NCBI RefSeq assembly: GCF_007002745.1
Contig: NZ_SGNY01000001.1
Span: 806,001-870,000, forward strand
DNA: 64,000 bases
Origin: Martinezella rhizogenes
Lineage (GTDB): Bacteria > Pseudomonadota > Alphaproteobacteria > Rhizobiales > Rhizobiaceae
Reading direction: 5' to 3'
In this document: in pieces, positions 1-9,130 of the stretch
How positions within the stretch are numbered: the first letter of the stretch is position 1
Layout of the letters: each line of letters starts with the position of its first letter
The notes under the pieces: model-generated
Told to the model about the DNA's origin: nothing
Databases searched by the model: none
What the model saw: only the letters and a program-made list of their open reading frames with translations
Translations under genes and position numbers: made by a program

Positions 1-371
1 CCGGCATTCGCCCGCGCAAGATCGGCGACGACGCCATGGCCGTCCTGCAGACGCACGACTGGCCGGGCAATATTCGCCAGCTGCGAAACAATATCGAGCG
101 ACTGATGATTCTCGCGCGTCCCGAAGGCGGCGAAGCGCCGATCTCGGCCGACATGCTGCCATCAGATATCGGCGACATGCTGCCGAAGATTTCGGCGCAG
201 GGAGACCAGCACATCATGACCCTGCCGCTGCGTGAAGCCCGTGAAATGTTTGAACGGGATTATCTGGTAGCCCAGATCAACCGTTTCGGCGGCAATATTT
301 CGCGCACGGCAGAATTTGTTGGCATGGAAAGATCGGCACTGCATCGCAAACTGAAATCTCTCGGCGTATAA
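1..371 (+). CDS. ntrX: Nitrogen assimilation response regulator NtrX, C-terminal part (cut by window edge)
   Basis: The reading frame is open from base 3 to the stop at 369-371, so only the last ~120 residues are present. What is seen is the end of a sigma-54 activator: a WPGNIRQLRN motif typical of the AAA+ C-domain, then a Fis-type helix-turn-helix ending in NISRTAEFVGMERSALHRKL. NtrX is the response regulator of the NtrY/NtrX pair that controls nitrogen metabolism. The assignment to NtrX rather than another NtrC-family member rests on this tail and on the following trkA-hfq-hflX order, which is the usual arrangement in rhizobia and brucellae. The receiver and most of the AAA+ domain lie outside the window. 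Confidence 0.88.
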   Translation, partial: GIRPRKIGDDAMAVLQTHDWPGNIRQLRNNIERLMILARPEGGEAPISADMLPSDIGDMLPKISAQGDQHIMTLPLREAREMFERDYLVAQINRFGGNISRTAEFVGMERSALHRKLKSLGV

Positions 372-418
372 GGACAGAAGGCGCATTGCCGTAACCGATA
401 TTCCGTCAGAGAGACAGC

Positions 419-1795
419 ATGAGAGTCATCATTTGCGGCGCAGGGCAGGTGGGTTACGGCATAGCCGAACAATTGTCGCGCGAGGATAACGAGGTATCGG
501 TGATCGATACCGCCGCGCCGCTCATCTCCGCCATCACCGAGACGCTCGATGTGCGCGGTTATGTCGGCCATGGCGCGCATCCGGACATGCTGGCGAAAGC
601 GGGTGCCGACCAGGCGGACATGATCATCGCCGTCACACTGCATGACGAGATCAACATCGTTGCCTGCGAGGTGGCGCATGCCTTGTTCAGTGTGCCGACC
701 AAGATCGCCCGCATCCGCGACCAGAGTTATCTGAAGCCGGAATATGCCGATCTCTTCAGCCGCGAGAACATGTCGATCGACGTGACGATTTCCCCGGAAG
801 TGGAAGTCGGCAAGATGGTGTTGCGCCGCATCGCCTTTCCAGGCGCCACCGACGTAGTGCGGTTCGCGGATGACACGATATACATGCTGGCGATTGAATG
901 CATGGAGGACTGCCCGGTCATCAATACGCCGCTACACCAGCTTTCCAACCTTTTTCCGGACCTCATCGCCACGGTCGTCGGTGTTTTCCGTAACGGCATC
1001 CTCAAGGTGGCGCATTCCTCCGAACAGTTGAGGGTCGGCGACCTTGCCTATGTCATCTGTCAGCGCCAGCACGCCCGCCGTACCTTAAGCCTGTTTGGCC
1101 ATGAGGAGCAGGAAGCGCAACGTATCGTGATTGCCGGCGCCGGCAATATCGGCCACTTCGTTGCCCGCAAGATCGAGGAGATGCAGCCGAAAACCCGGGT
1201 AAAGATCGTCGAGGCAGATCGCGACAGGGCTGTTGCCGCATCGGAGCAGCTCAGCAACACCATCGTCATGCATGGTTCGGCGCTTGATCAGAAAATTCTG
1301 ATGCAGGCCGATATTCAGGATGCGGATCTGATCGTGACGCTGACCAATAACGACCAGACGAATATTCTGGCCGCCGTGATGGCGAAGCAGCTGGGTTGCA
1401 AGTCCAATCTTGCGCTGCTGAACAGTTCGTCCTTTCATGATGTCGCGGGTTCGCTTGGTCTCGATGCCTATATCAACCCTCGCGCCGTCACCATCTCCCG
1501 CGTTCTACAGCATGTGCGCAAAGGCCGCATCCGCTCGGTCTATGCCGTGCAGCGCGGGTCGGCGGAGGTGATTGAGGCTGAAGCGCTGGAAACCTCGCCG
1601 CTGGTGGGCCAGTCCTTCCGTGATATCGACATGCCCGACGGCGTACGCATCGGCGCGATCTATCGCGACGGCGTGGTGATCCGCCCGGATGGCAGCACGA
1701 AGATCAAGGCGAAGGACCGCGTCGTGCTGTTTGCCTCGGCGGATGCGGTGCGCGACGTGGAGCAGCTTTTCCGGGTTTCGATACAATATTTCTGA
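419..1795 (+). CDS. trkA: Trk potassium uptake regulatory protein TrkA
   Basis: A 458-residue cytoplasmic protein with two copies of the RCK (KTN/TrkA-N plus TrkA-C) unit, the normal length for TrkA. The first Rossmann motif is at the very N-terminus (ICGAGQVGYGIAEQL) and the second near residue 237 (IAGAGNIGHFVA). TrkA binds NAD(H) and gates the membrane K+ channel TrkH/TrkG, which is not in this window. The gene starts 47 bases after ntrX and is probably in the same transcription unit, as in other Rhizobiales. No truncation or missing motif is apparent. Confidence 0.95.
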   Translation: MRVIICGAGQVGYGIAEQLSREDNEVSVIDTAAPLISAITETLDVRGYVGHGAHPDMLAKAGADQADMIIAVTLHDEINIVACEVAHALFSVPTKIARIRDQSYLKPEYADLFSRENMSIDVTISPEVEVGKMVLRRIAFPGATDVVRFADDTIYMLAIECMEDCPVINTPLHQLSNLFPDLIATVVGVFRNGILKVAHSSEQLRVGDLAYVICQRQHARRTLSLFGHEEQEAQRIVIAGAGNIGHFVARKIEEMQPKTRVKIVEADRDRAVAASEQLSNTIVMHGSALDQKILMQADIQDADLIVTLTNNDQTNILAAVMAKQLGCKSNLALLNSSSFHDVAGSLGLDAYINPRAVTISRVLQHVRKGRIRSVYAVQRGSAEVIEAEALETSPLVGQSFRDIDMPDGVRIGAIYRDGVVIRPDGSTKIKAKDRVVLFASADAVRDVEQLFRVSIQYF

Positions 1796-1979
1796 CTGTT
1801 TCGAATCGAAAAAGCGGGTCAATACTCGTACTCGTCAGGCCGTTTTCGCCGTTGCGGAATGGGACATGATTTGATACCAGAGTTGCAGGCTGGCCAAGCG
1901 GGGGACTAGACTCGGCCGGTTTATTATTGATTGATTATTTTCCGGTGTCCCTGCCGGCAATAAAGAAAGAAGCGGCGCC

Positions 1980-2222
1980 ATGGCGGAACGTTCTCAAAAC
2001 CTTCAGGATCTTTTCCTCAATACCGTTCGTAAGCAAAAGATTTCGCTCACGATTTTTCTGATCAACGGCGTCAAGCTGACGGGCGTTGTCACTTCCTTCG
2101 ACAATTTCTGCGTGCTTCTGCGCCGTGACGGTCATTCGCAGCTGGTCTACAAGCACGCGATCTCGACCATCATGCCCGGCCAGCCGATGCAGATGTTCGA
2201 AAGCGAAGAAGGCGCAGCCTGA
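1980..2222 (+). CDS. hfq: RNA chaperone Hfq
   Basis: An 80-residue Sm-like protein, the usual alphaproteobacterial Hfq length with a short C-terminal tail. It carries the Sm1 region ([21 protein letters not shown]), the GVKL turn, and the Sm2 signature YKHAISTI. Hfq is a hexameric ring that pairs small RNAs with mRNAs. The reading frame is preceded by a 184-base intergenic stretch that must hold its promoter, and by a purine-rich ribosome site (AAAGAAAG). hflX follows 93 bases downstream, the usual hfq-hflX pairing. Confidence 0.97.
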   Translation: MAERSQNLQDLFLNTVRKQKISLTIFLINGVKLTGVVTSFDNFCVLLRRDGHSQLVYKHAISTIMPGQPMQMFESEEGAA

Positions 2223-2315
2223 TCAGGCTCCCTCTGACGGTATCTTCGATATAAACTGACGCGGATCGGAACATTTCCGGTCTCGTCAGGTTAATCTCCA
2301 TGGCCGTCCGCGCGG

Positions 2316-3752
2316 ATGCGGTCGGCCGCAATGTTCTTTCTGGATAAGGCTGAGCCCATTTCGACGCGCGACACCTCGAACGAATCGATCATTCCGGAGC
2401 AGGAGAAGCGCCGCGACGACATGCGCGCCGTGGTCCTCGTGCCGGTCCTCAAGCAACAGCGTGAAAATCGCGATGCGGCGGCACCAGTTGCTCCCGGCCG
2501 CTCCGTCGAAGCCAAGCTTGAGGAAGCAAAGGGTCTGGCGCTTGCCATCGAGCTCGAGGTAACGCAGGGTCTCATCGTTTCCGTCAATCAGCCGCGCCCC
2601 GCCACCCTGTTCGGAACCGGCAAGATCGAGGAAATCGGTCATCTGCTGGATGAAACCAATTCCGGCCTGGTGATTGTCGATCATCCGCTGACCCCGGTGC
2701 AGCAGCGCAATCTCGAAAAGCAATGGAATGCCAAGGTCATCGACCGGACAGGCCTGATCCTTGAAATCTTCGGCCGTCGCGCCTCCACCAAGGAAGGCAC
2801 GCTGCAGGTCGATCTTGCGCATCTGAATTACCAGAAGGGCCGCCTCGTCAGAAGCTGGACCCACCTTGAGCGTCAGCGCGGTGGTGCGGGCTTCATGGGC
2901 GGTCCGGGTGAAACCCAGATCGAGGCCGACAGACGCCTGCTGCAGGATCGCATCGTCAAGCTTGAGAAGGAATTGGAGCAGGTGGTGCGTACCCGCCAGC
3001 TTCACCGCGCCAAGCGCCGCAAGGTGCCGCATCCGATCGTTGCGCTCGTCGGTTACACCAATGCCGGCAAATCCACGCTGTTCAACCGCATCACCGGGGC
3101 AGGTGTTCTGGCAGAGGACATGCTGTTCGCCACGCTCGACCCGACATTGCGGCGCATGAAACTGCCGCACGGCCGCACGGTTATCCTGTCCGATACCGTC
3201 GGTTTCATTTCCGACCTGCCGACCCATCTCGTTGCGGCTTTCCGCGCGACGCTGGAAGAGGTGCTTGAAGCCGATCTCGTTCTGCATGTACGTGATATGT
3301 CCGATCCGGACAATGCCGCCCAGTCTGCGGATGTGCTGCGCATTCTCAGTGATCTCGGCATCGACGAGAAAGAAGCCGAAAAGCGCATCATCGAGGTCTG
3401 GAACAAGGTCGACCGTCTGGAGCCGGAAGCGCATGACGCCATCATGCAGCGCGCCGAAGGCCGCTCTGATATCCGCGCCGTTTCGGCGATCACGGGTGAG
3501 GGCGTCGATGCCCTGATGGAAGAGATTTCAAAGCGCCTGTCCGGTGTGCTGACGGAAACGACTGTTGTCTTGTCTGTCGAGCAATTGCCGCTGATTTCCT
3601 GGGTCTACAGCAACTCCATCGTCGATAACCGTGAAGACCATGAGGACGGATCGGTTGCGCTGGATGTTCGCCTGTCGGAAGCACAGGCTGTGGAACTGGA
3701 GCGGAAGCTTGGAAAAGCAACCATTCGCGAGCGCGAGGATTGGGAGCGCTGA
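2316..3752 (+). CDS. hflX: Ribosome-associated GTPase HflX
   Basis: Up to 478 residues. An N-terminal HflX-specific domain (GTGKIEEI, GRRASTKEGTLQVDLA, GGPGETQIEADRR near residues 190-210) is followed by a G domain with Walker A GYTNAGKST, the DTVGF switch motif and NKVD. HflX binds the 50S subunit and splits stalled ribosomes. The first ATG is used here; a second in-frame ATG at 2331 is equally possible because neither has a strong ribosome site. The gene follows hfq on the same strand and is probably cotranscribed with it. The 3' end abuts a palindromic repeat that may end transcription. Confidence 0.95.
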   Translation: MRSAAMFFLDKAEPISTRDTSNESIIPEQEKRRDDMRAVVLVPVLKQQRENRDAAAPVAPGRSVEAKLEEAKGLALAIELEVTQGLIVSVNQPRPATLFGTGKIEEIGHLLDETNSGLVIVDHPLTPVQQRNLEKQWNAKVIDRTGLILEIFGRRASTKEGTLQVDLAHLNYQKGRLVRSWTHLERQRGGAGFMGGPGETQIEADRRLLQDRIVKLEKELEQVVRTRQLHRAKRRKVPHPIVALVGYTNAGKSTLFNRITGAGVLAEDMLFATLDPTLRRMKLPHGRTVILSDTVGFISDLPTHLVAAFRATLEEVLEADLVLHVRDMSDPDNAAQSADVLRILSDLGIDEKEAEKRIIEVWNKVDRLEPEAHDAIMQRAEGRSDIRAVSAITGEGVDALMEEISKRLSGVLTETTVVLSVEQLPLISWVYSNSIVDNREDHEDGSVALDVRLSEAQAVELERKLGKATIREREDWER

Positions 3753-3793
3753 ACGGTCCGTAAGAAAGCCGGCATTCCCTCACATTCGACGTT

Positions 3794-3873
3794 ATCCTTG
3801 GGCTTGTCCCGAGGATCTAAACACGTCGAATAAAATCAAGACGTTGGCAGATCCTCGGGACAGGCCCGAGGAT
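3794..3873. repeat. Intergenic palindromic repeat between convergent hflX and mazG
   Basis: Two 25-base arms at 3794-3818 and 3849-3873 are inverted copies of each other with 23 of 25 positions matching; both contain GAGGATCT or AGATCCTC and a GGGACA/TGTCCC core. The spacer is 30 bases. Short palindromes with this core are common between genes in Rhizobium and Agrobacterium genomes (RIME-like family, recalled rather than searched). Lying between convergent stop codons it could also act as a bidirectional terminator or mRNA stabiliser. Confidence 0.7.
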
Positions 3874-3905
3874 GACGGCAGAGTGTTTGGCGAGGTTCGT
3901 CGCAA

Positions 3906-4751
3906 TCAGGAGGGAACCACATCAAGCGACCGCTCGATGCGTTTTGCCGCCTGCCAGAGGTCTTCCATCCTCTCGAGGCTCGCCGCCTGAAGCGTCTCGC
4001 CATTATCGTTGAGCGATGTTTCGATGTGATTGAAACGTCTGCGGAATTTCGTGTTGGTGCCGCGCAGCGCATTTTCCGGATCAGTCTTGACGTGACGGCC
4101 GATATTGACCAGCGCGAAGATCAGGTCGCCAAGTTCGTCCGCAACCTTCTCCGGCCTGCCTTCCGCCAGCGCCTCGCGCAGCTCGGCGATTTCCTCTTCG
4201 ATCTTGTCGAGGATGGGCGCCGGGTCCGACCAGTCGAAGCCAACGCGCGCCGCCTGTTCCTGCAGCTTCAAAGCCTCGGTCAGCGCCGGCTGGCTGCGCT
4301 GTACGCCGCCCAGAAAACCAGCCTTGAAATCCTCGGTAATACCCCGGCGCGCACGGCGCTCCGCACGCTCACGTTTTTCTTCAGCCTTGATCTGGTCCCA
4401 TTGCAGCTTGACCGTTTCCGGTGTGTCGGCGCTGGAGACGGCGAAAACATGCGGGTGGCGACGGATCATCTTCGAAGTGACGGCATGCACCACGTCACCG
4501 AAAGCGAATTCGCCCATTTCCTCTGCGATGCGGGCATGGAAAACCACCTGCAGGAGAAGATCGCCCAGCTCGTCGCACAGATCGTCCGTATCCTTGCGCT
4601 CGATGGCATCGGCAACTTCATAGGCCTCTTCGATGGTGTAAGGCTTGATCGTCTCGAAAGTCTGAACGATATCCCACGGGCAACCGGTTTCCGGCTGGCG
4701 GAGCGCCTCCATGATCTCGATCAGGCGGGAAATATCCTTCGAGGCTTCCAT
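3906..4751 (-). CDS. mazG: Nucleoside triphosphate pyrophosphohydrolase MazG
   Basis: A 281-residue protein with two MazG folds, as in the E. coli enzyme. The first carries CPWDIVQTFETIKPYTIEEAYEV and the metal-binding EExxE/DELGD motifs, and the second repeats a DELGD motif (VADELGDLIFALVNI). It hydrolyses (d)NTPs to (d)NMP and PPi, limiting aberrant nucleotides and affecting ppGpp levels. The ATG at 4751 is chosen because AAAGG lies about 11 bases upstream; an upstream ATG would add 16 basic residues without a better ribosome site. It is transcribed toward hflX. Confidence 0.94.
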   Translation of the reverse strand: MEASKDISRLIEIMEALRQPETGCPWDIVQTFETIKPYTIEEAYEVADAIERKDTDDLCDELGDLLLQVVFHARIAEEMGEFAFGDVVHAVTSKMIRRHPHVFAVSSADTPETVKLQWDQIKAEEKRERAERRARRGITEDFKAGFLGGVQRSQPALTEALKLQEQAARVGFDWSDPAPILDKIEEEIAELREALAEGRPEKVADELGDLIFALVNIGRHVKTDPENALRGTNTKFRRRFNHIETSLNDNGETLQAASLERMEDLWQAAKRIERSLDVVPS

Positions 4752-4820
4752 ATGTATCAAACCTTTGTTTTTACGCATTTTTCGCGCGGAGATCCGCACT
4801 GCACCCTCAACGAAAATGCC

Positions 4821-5408
4821 CTAGTTCAGCGGAATATCGTTGTCGCTCTTCGATGACTGATAGCTGGTGGAGAGATCATCGTAAGTTGCCTTGATACGGG
4901 CCGTCTGCGCCTTCAGGGTGGTTTTCAGCGGATCGTCCTCGCCCTCAACCAGATCGGCGATGAAGAAAGAATTCCAGAACGCGTTGTTGCGGCGATAACC
5001 GCCCGGCTCCAGCCCGAATACCTCCTTCAGGATTTTCAGATCATGCGGGATTGCAAAAGCATCGCGTGAATCCTCATGGCTGAAGAAGGAATAGAAATTG
5101 TCGAATCCGGCCCAGGTGATGGCCGACATGCACATGGTGCAGGGTTCATGGGTGGAAAGGAAAATCAGATCCTTGGTATTTGGCTTTTCACCCAGCTCGT
5201 AAAACCGCTTCAGCGTATGCACTTCACCGTGCCAGAGGGGATTTTCGAGTTCGTTGTTCGTCTCGGCAACCACCAGCGACAGGTCGGATTTGCGCAGGAT
5301 CGCCGCACCGAAAACCTTGTTGCCCAAGCCCACACCGCGGGCCGTCAAGGGCAGGATATCATGCTCGATGACGTCGAGAAGGCGGGAAGCGAGGCTGTGG
5401 CTGGTCAA
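4821..5408 (-). CDS. Cytidine/deoxycytidylate-deaminase-family protein
   Basis: A 195-residue zinc hydrolase of the CMP/dCMP-deaminase fold. The catalytic set is visible as H60-x-E62 (HGEVHT) and C90-xx-C93 (HEPCTMC). The remainder, including PGGYRRNNAFWNSFFI, does not match the tRNA adenosine deaminase TadA pattern closely, so the substrate (a free base, nucleoside or tRNA) cannot be named. It starts 69 bases downstream of mazG's start in the same orientation and may lead that transcription unit. It is divergent from cysG across about 260 bases. Confidence 0.75.
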   Translation of the reverse strand: MTSHSLASRLLDVIEHDILPLTARGVGLGNKVFGAAILRKSDLSLVVAETNNELENPLWHGEVHTLKRFYELGEKPNTKDLIFLSTHEPCTMCMSAITWAGFDNFYSFFSHEDSRDAFAIPHDLKILKEVFGLEPGGYRRNNAFWNSFFIADLVEGEDDPLKTTLKAQTARIKATYDDLSTSYQSSKSDNDIPLN

Positions 5409-5600
5409 GGGTCTGATCCTTCGTGCCGCTTTGAAGAAAGCGGTATTCGCATGGAGAAAACGACAGAAAATGGTCCTCCCTTGTTCGGCGCGAGGACCCG
5501 GTTTGTCAAGGGATTCTCATGGGTTTGAGGGCACCGTGACCGGTGCAAAACGGGGGTGCCGGTTTGTTTTCCTCAAAAACAGGGGTGTTCGAGAAATAAA

Positions 5601-5627
5601 AATCCAAGCGCTGGAAAGGCTTGAATT
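5601..5627. promoter_or_regulatory. Imperfect inverted repeat in the cysG leader
   Basis: Arms at 5601-5609 (AATCCAAGC) and 5619-5627 (GCTTGAATT) match in 8 of 9 positions around a 9-base centre, 44 bases upstream of the cysG start. It could be a regulator site for the sulfite-reduction operon or a weak hairpin. The rest of the 5409-5670 intergenic space holds no gene I can support. Confidence 0.3.
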
Positions 5628-5670
5628 TCTGTTTCTTCAATCTTGCGCCGCAATGCGGGATATATGTCCA

Positions 5671-7134
5671 ATGCACAACGAACATGATTTTTCCGCAGCT
5701 GGCGATCGCCTTTCGACCTTCCCCGCTTTCTTCCGGGTTGAGGGGCGGCAGGTCGCCGTCTTTGGAAATGGCGACGAGGCTTTCGCCAAGGTAAGGCTCC
5801 TCGCCAACACCAATGCGCATATCGTTTCTTATGCCGATCAGCCGGAGGCGGATTTTTCCCGCTATCTCAGCGAAAATGGCATAGATCATCGGGCTTTGGC
5901 GTTCGCCGCTGAGCTGATCGAGGGCGCGACGCTGGTTTTTGCCGCCACCGGAAACGAGGCGCTCGACCGCGAAATCGTATCCGCCGCGCGTGCGAAGAAA
6001 ATCCCCGCAAATGCGGTGGATCAGCCGGAATTTTGCGATTTCTTCACCCCGGCGATTGTCGCGCGCGCGCCCGTCGCCATCGCCATTGGCACGGAAGGGG
6101 CAGGGCCGGTGCTTGCCCAGATGATCCGCGCCCGCATCGACCAGATGCTGTCGCCGTCGCTCGGGAAACTCGCACGTCTTGCGGTGCAGTATCGTGATGC
6201 GGCTGAGGAGAATGTGCCCAGGGGCGCGTTGCGGCGCAATTTCTGGCGGCGGTTCTTTTCGGGTGCGGTTGCGGATGCTGTCGCTCTCGGGGACACCTCT
6301 TCCGCCCGTCATGCCGCAGATCGCCTGCTGCAATCGCCGGAACGCAGCGAAGGTCGCGTCTGGCTTGTTGGCGCCGGTCCCGGTGCGGAAGATCTGCTGA
6401 CGCTGCGCGCACAGCGCGTGCTGATGGAAGCCGATGTGATCGTTTACGACGCACTGGTGCCGCAGGCGATTGTCGATATGGGCCGTCGCGATGCCGAAAG
6501 GCTGTCTGTCGGCAAGCGCAAGGGCTGCCACAGCAAGTCGCAGGAAGAGATCAACCGTCTGCTGGTGCGTCTTGGCCGGGATGGCAAACGCGTCGTGCGC
6601 CTCAAATCCGGCGATCCGCTGGTCTATGGCCGTGCAGGCGAGGAAATGGCGGCGCTGCGCAATGCCGGCATCGGTTACGAGATCGTGCCGGGCATCACCT
6701 CCGCCTTCGCCGCCGCTGCGGATTTCGAATTGCCGCTGACGCTGCGCGGCGTGGCTTCGTCGCTGATTTTCACCACCGGCCACGATCTGACCGGCGATGT
6801 CCTGCCCGATTGGGCCCGTCTTGCCGTTTCCGGCGCAACAATCGCCGTTTACATGGGCCGCAGCGTTGCCGCCTCGGTGGCGACGCGGCTGATCGAAGCG
6901 GGCCTGGGTGTGGAAACCACCGTCGCCGTCATTGAAAACGCCAGCCGCGCGGATCGCCGCCTGCTGCATGGCACATTGAACGATCTGCCCGACCTCGAAC
7001 ATCGCGATGAACTGACCGGCCCGGTCATGGTCATCATCGGTGATGCGGTGGCGGGCGCCAATTTCGACAGGTCCGAGGCGCTTGCACTGTCAGTGCAGCC
7101 GGCGGATTTCAAACGGGAGTACGTAAATGGTTGA
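5671..7134 (+). CDS. cysG: Siroheme synthase CysG (multifunctional)
   Basis: A 487-residue fusion. Residues ~1-200 form the NAD-dependent precorrin-2 dehydrogenase/ferrochelatase part (AVFGNGDEAFAKVRLL). From about residue 225 comes the SAM uroporphyrinogen-III methyltransferase with VWLVGAGPGAEDLLTLRA, VYDALV and GDPLVYGRAGEE. It makes siroheme from uroporphyrinogen III. The frame is open further 5', but the ATG at 5671 begins where CysG homology starts. It overlaps the next gene by 8 bases and feeds siroheme to the sulfite/nitrite reductase two genes on. Confidence 0.94.
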   Translation: MHNEHDFSAAGDRLSTFPAFFRVEGRQVAVFGNGDEAFAKVRLLANTNAHIVSYADQPEADFSRYLSENGIDHRALAFAAELIEGATLVFAATGNEALDREIVSAARAKKIPANAVDQPEFCDFFTPAIVARAPVAIAIGTEGAGPVLAQMIRARIDQMLSPSLGKLARLAVQYRDAAEENVPRGALRRNFWRRFFSGAVADAVALGDTSSARHAADRLLQSPERSEGRVWLVGAGPGAEDLLTLRAQRVLMEADVIVYDALVPQAIVDMGRRDAERLSVGKRKGCHSKSQEEINRLLVRLGRDGKRVVRLKSGDPLVYGRAGEEMAALRNAGIGYEIVPGITSAFAAAADFELPLTLRGVASSLIFTTGHDLTGDVLPDWARLAVSGATIAVYMGRSVAASVATRLIEAGLGVETTVAVIENASRADRRLLHGTLNDLPDLEHRDELTGPVMVIIGDAVAGANFDRSEALALSVQPADFKREYVNG

Positions 7135-7441
7135 CAAGGTTTTGACCGCCAATCGTCTGGGCGACGGTATCGCCGTCTGGCTCGACGCCAATGGTGACTG
7201 GACGGAGAACCTGCAGGGCGCCATCGTCGCCCGCCATGCGGAGGCCGTCGCTTCGTTCGAGGAAATCGGCAAGCGTGATTTTTCCGCCAACAAGGTGGTC
7301 GATGTGGCCATCGTTGACGTGGTGGAGGAGAATGGCAAGCTCTGGCCGACCCGGCTTCGCGAGCGTATCCGCGCTGCCGGCCCCACCGTGCACTATGCCA
7401 CCGGATTCAAGCCGGCCGATGCAGCATTTATCGCAGTCTGA
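7127..7441 (+). CDS. DUF2849 protein of the sulfite-reduction operon
   Basis: A 104-residue cytoplasmic protein of the DUF2849 type, found almost only in alphaproteobacteria between cysG and the sulfite reductase gene. Features seen are LTANRLGDGIAVWLD at the start and a RERIRAAGPTVHYATG stretch near the end. It has no catalytic motif I recognise and its role is not established; the context suggests an accessory for siroheme-dependent reduction. It overlaps cysG by 8 bases and stops 8 bases before cysI, so it is cotranslated. Confidence 0.85.
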   Translation: MVDKVLTANRLGDGIAVWLDANGDWTENLQGAIVARHAEAVASFEEIGKRDFSANKVVDVAIVDVVEENGKLWPTRLRERIRAAGPTVHYATGFKPADAAFIAV

Positions 7442-7449
7442 GGAAGAAT

Positions 7450-9120
7450 ATGTACCGTTACGACGAGTTCGATCACGCATTTGTTGAAGGCCGCGTGGCG
7501 CAGTTTCGCGATCAGGTCGAGCGCCGGCTGTCCGGTGAGCTGGCCGAGGACGCATTCAAGCCGCTGCGCCTGATGAACGGCGTTTATCTCCAGCTGCATG
7601 CCTATATGCTGCGCGTCGCCATTCCCTACGGTACGCTTAATTCGCAACAGATGCGGATGCTGGCCCATATCGCCCGCAAATATGACCGGGGTTACGGCCA
7701 CTTCACCACGCGTCAGAACATCCAGTATAACTGGCCGAAGCTTTCCGATACGCCGGATATTCTGTCTGAACTGGCCAGCGTGGAAATGCACGCGCTGCAG
7801 ACGTCGGGCAACTGCATTCGCAATGTCACCGCCGATCATTTCGCCGGCGCGGCCGCCGATGAGGTTGCCGATCCGCGCCCCTATGCGGAAATTCTGCGCC
7901 AATGGTCTTCCGTGCATCCGGAATTCTCGTTCCTGCCGCGCAAGTTCAAGATCGCGGTAACGGGTGCCGAGCGCGATCGCGCCGCCATTCAGGTCCATGA
8001 TATCGGCCTGCATCTGAAAAAGAACGACAAGGGCGAGATCGGTTTTGCCGTTTATGTCGGTGGCGGGCAGGGCCGCACGCCGATGATCGCCAAGAAAATC
8101 CGCGATTTTCTGCCGGAAGAGGACCTGTTGTCCTACACCACGGCAATCATGCGCGTTTATAACCTGCACGGCCGCCGCGACAATAAATACAAGGCGCGTA
8201 TCAAGATCCTCGTGCATGAAACCGGTGCGGAAGAACTGGCCCGCCAAGTCGAAGTCGAGTTCGCCGAGCTGAAAAACACCGAATTGAAGCTGCCGGATGC
8301 CGATATCGCGGCGATTTCCGCTTATTTCGCGCCGCCGGAACTGAAGAACCGCCCCGAAGGCTGGGAAAGCCTGGCGCGCTGGAAGAAGGCGGATGAGGGT
8401 TTTGCCCGTTTCGTTGACCAGAACGTCCAGCCGCACAAGCACCCCGATTACGGCATGGTGACGATTTCCCTGAAACCGATCGGCGGCATTCCGGGCGATG
8501 CGACCGACGAGCAGATGGAACTCGTCGCTGATATCGCCCAGGAATACGCTTTCGACGAAATCCGCATCAGCCACGAGCAGAACATCATCCTGCCGCATGT
8601 GGCGCTGGCCGATCTGGAACCGGTCTATCGTGCACTGGTGGGTGCTGGCCTTGCGACCGCCAATGCCGGGCTGATCACCGATATCATTGCCTGTCCCGGG
8701 CTGGACTATTGCGCGCTTGCCAATGCGCGCTCCATTCCGGTGGCGCAGGAAATTTCCAACCGTTTCGGTGCTCCGGAGCGTCAGGCGGAAATCGGTGAGC
8801 TGAAGATCAAGATTTCCGGCTGCATCAATGCCTGCGGCCATCACCATGTCGGCCATATCGGCCTGCTGGGCGTGGAGAAAAAGGGAGCCGAGCTTTACCA
8901 GATCACGCTCGGTGGATCGGGTGACGAAAACACCTCGATCGGTGAGATCATCGGCCGTGGTTTCGAGCCGGACAGGGTAACCGACGCCATTGAAACCATC
9001 GTCGATACCTATCTGCGGCTTCGCCTGTCGAAAGAGGAAATCTTCCTCGATGCCTATCGCCGTGTCGGACCGCAGCCTTTCAAGGATGCGCTCTACGGTT
9101 CCGCCGCCGAAGCCGCCTGA
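7450..9120 (+). CDS. cysI: Sulfite/nitrite reductase hemoprotein (CysI type)
   Basis: A 556-residue siroheme and [4Fe-4S] reductase with the usual duplicated ferredoxin-like/siroheme domain arrangement. The cluster ligands are visible as Cys415 and Cys421 (CPGLDYC) and Cys458 and Cys462 (CINAC). It catalyses six-electron reduction of sulfite to sulfide for cysteine synthesis. The cysG/DUF934 setting favours sulfite over nitrite, although the family is mixed. No flavoprotein subunit (CysJ) is adjacent, so electrons probably come from ferredoxin; the ferredoxin-NADP reductase gene downstream is a plausible supplier. Confidence 0.9.
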   Translation: MYRYDEFDHAFVEGRVAQFRDQVERRLSGELAEDAFKPLRLMNGVYLQLHAYMLRVAIPYGTLNSQQMRMLAHIARKYDRGYGHFTTRQNIQYNWPKLSDTPDILSELASVEMHALQTSGNCIRNVTADHFAGAAADEVADPRPYAEILRQWSSVHPEFSFLPRKFKIAVTGAERDRAAIQVHDIGLHLKKNDKGEIGFAVYVGGGQGRTPMIAKKIRDFLPEEDLLSYTTAIMRVYNLHGRRDNKYKARIKILVHETGAEELARQVEVEFAELKNTELKLPDADIAAISAYFAPPELKNRPEGWESLARWKKADEGFARFVDQNVQPHKHPDYGMVTISLKPIGGIPGDATDEQMELVADIAQEYAFDEIRISHEQNIILPHVALADLEPVYRALVGAGLATANAGLITDIIACPGLDYCALANARSIPVAQEISNRFGAPERQAEIGELKIKISGCINACGHHHVGHIGLLGVEKKGAELYQITLGGSGDENTSIGEIIGRGFEPDRVTDAIETIVDTYLRLRLSKEEIFLDAYRRVGPQPFKDALYGSAAEAA

Positions 9121-9130
9121 GGAGAGCGTC

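Noticed and set aside
5506..7002. A 498-codon frame antisense to cysG and a 639-codon frame antisense to cysI
   Set aside because: Both overlap well-supported genes and show no recognisable family.
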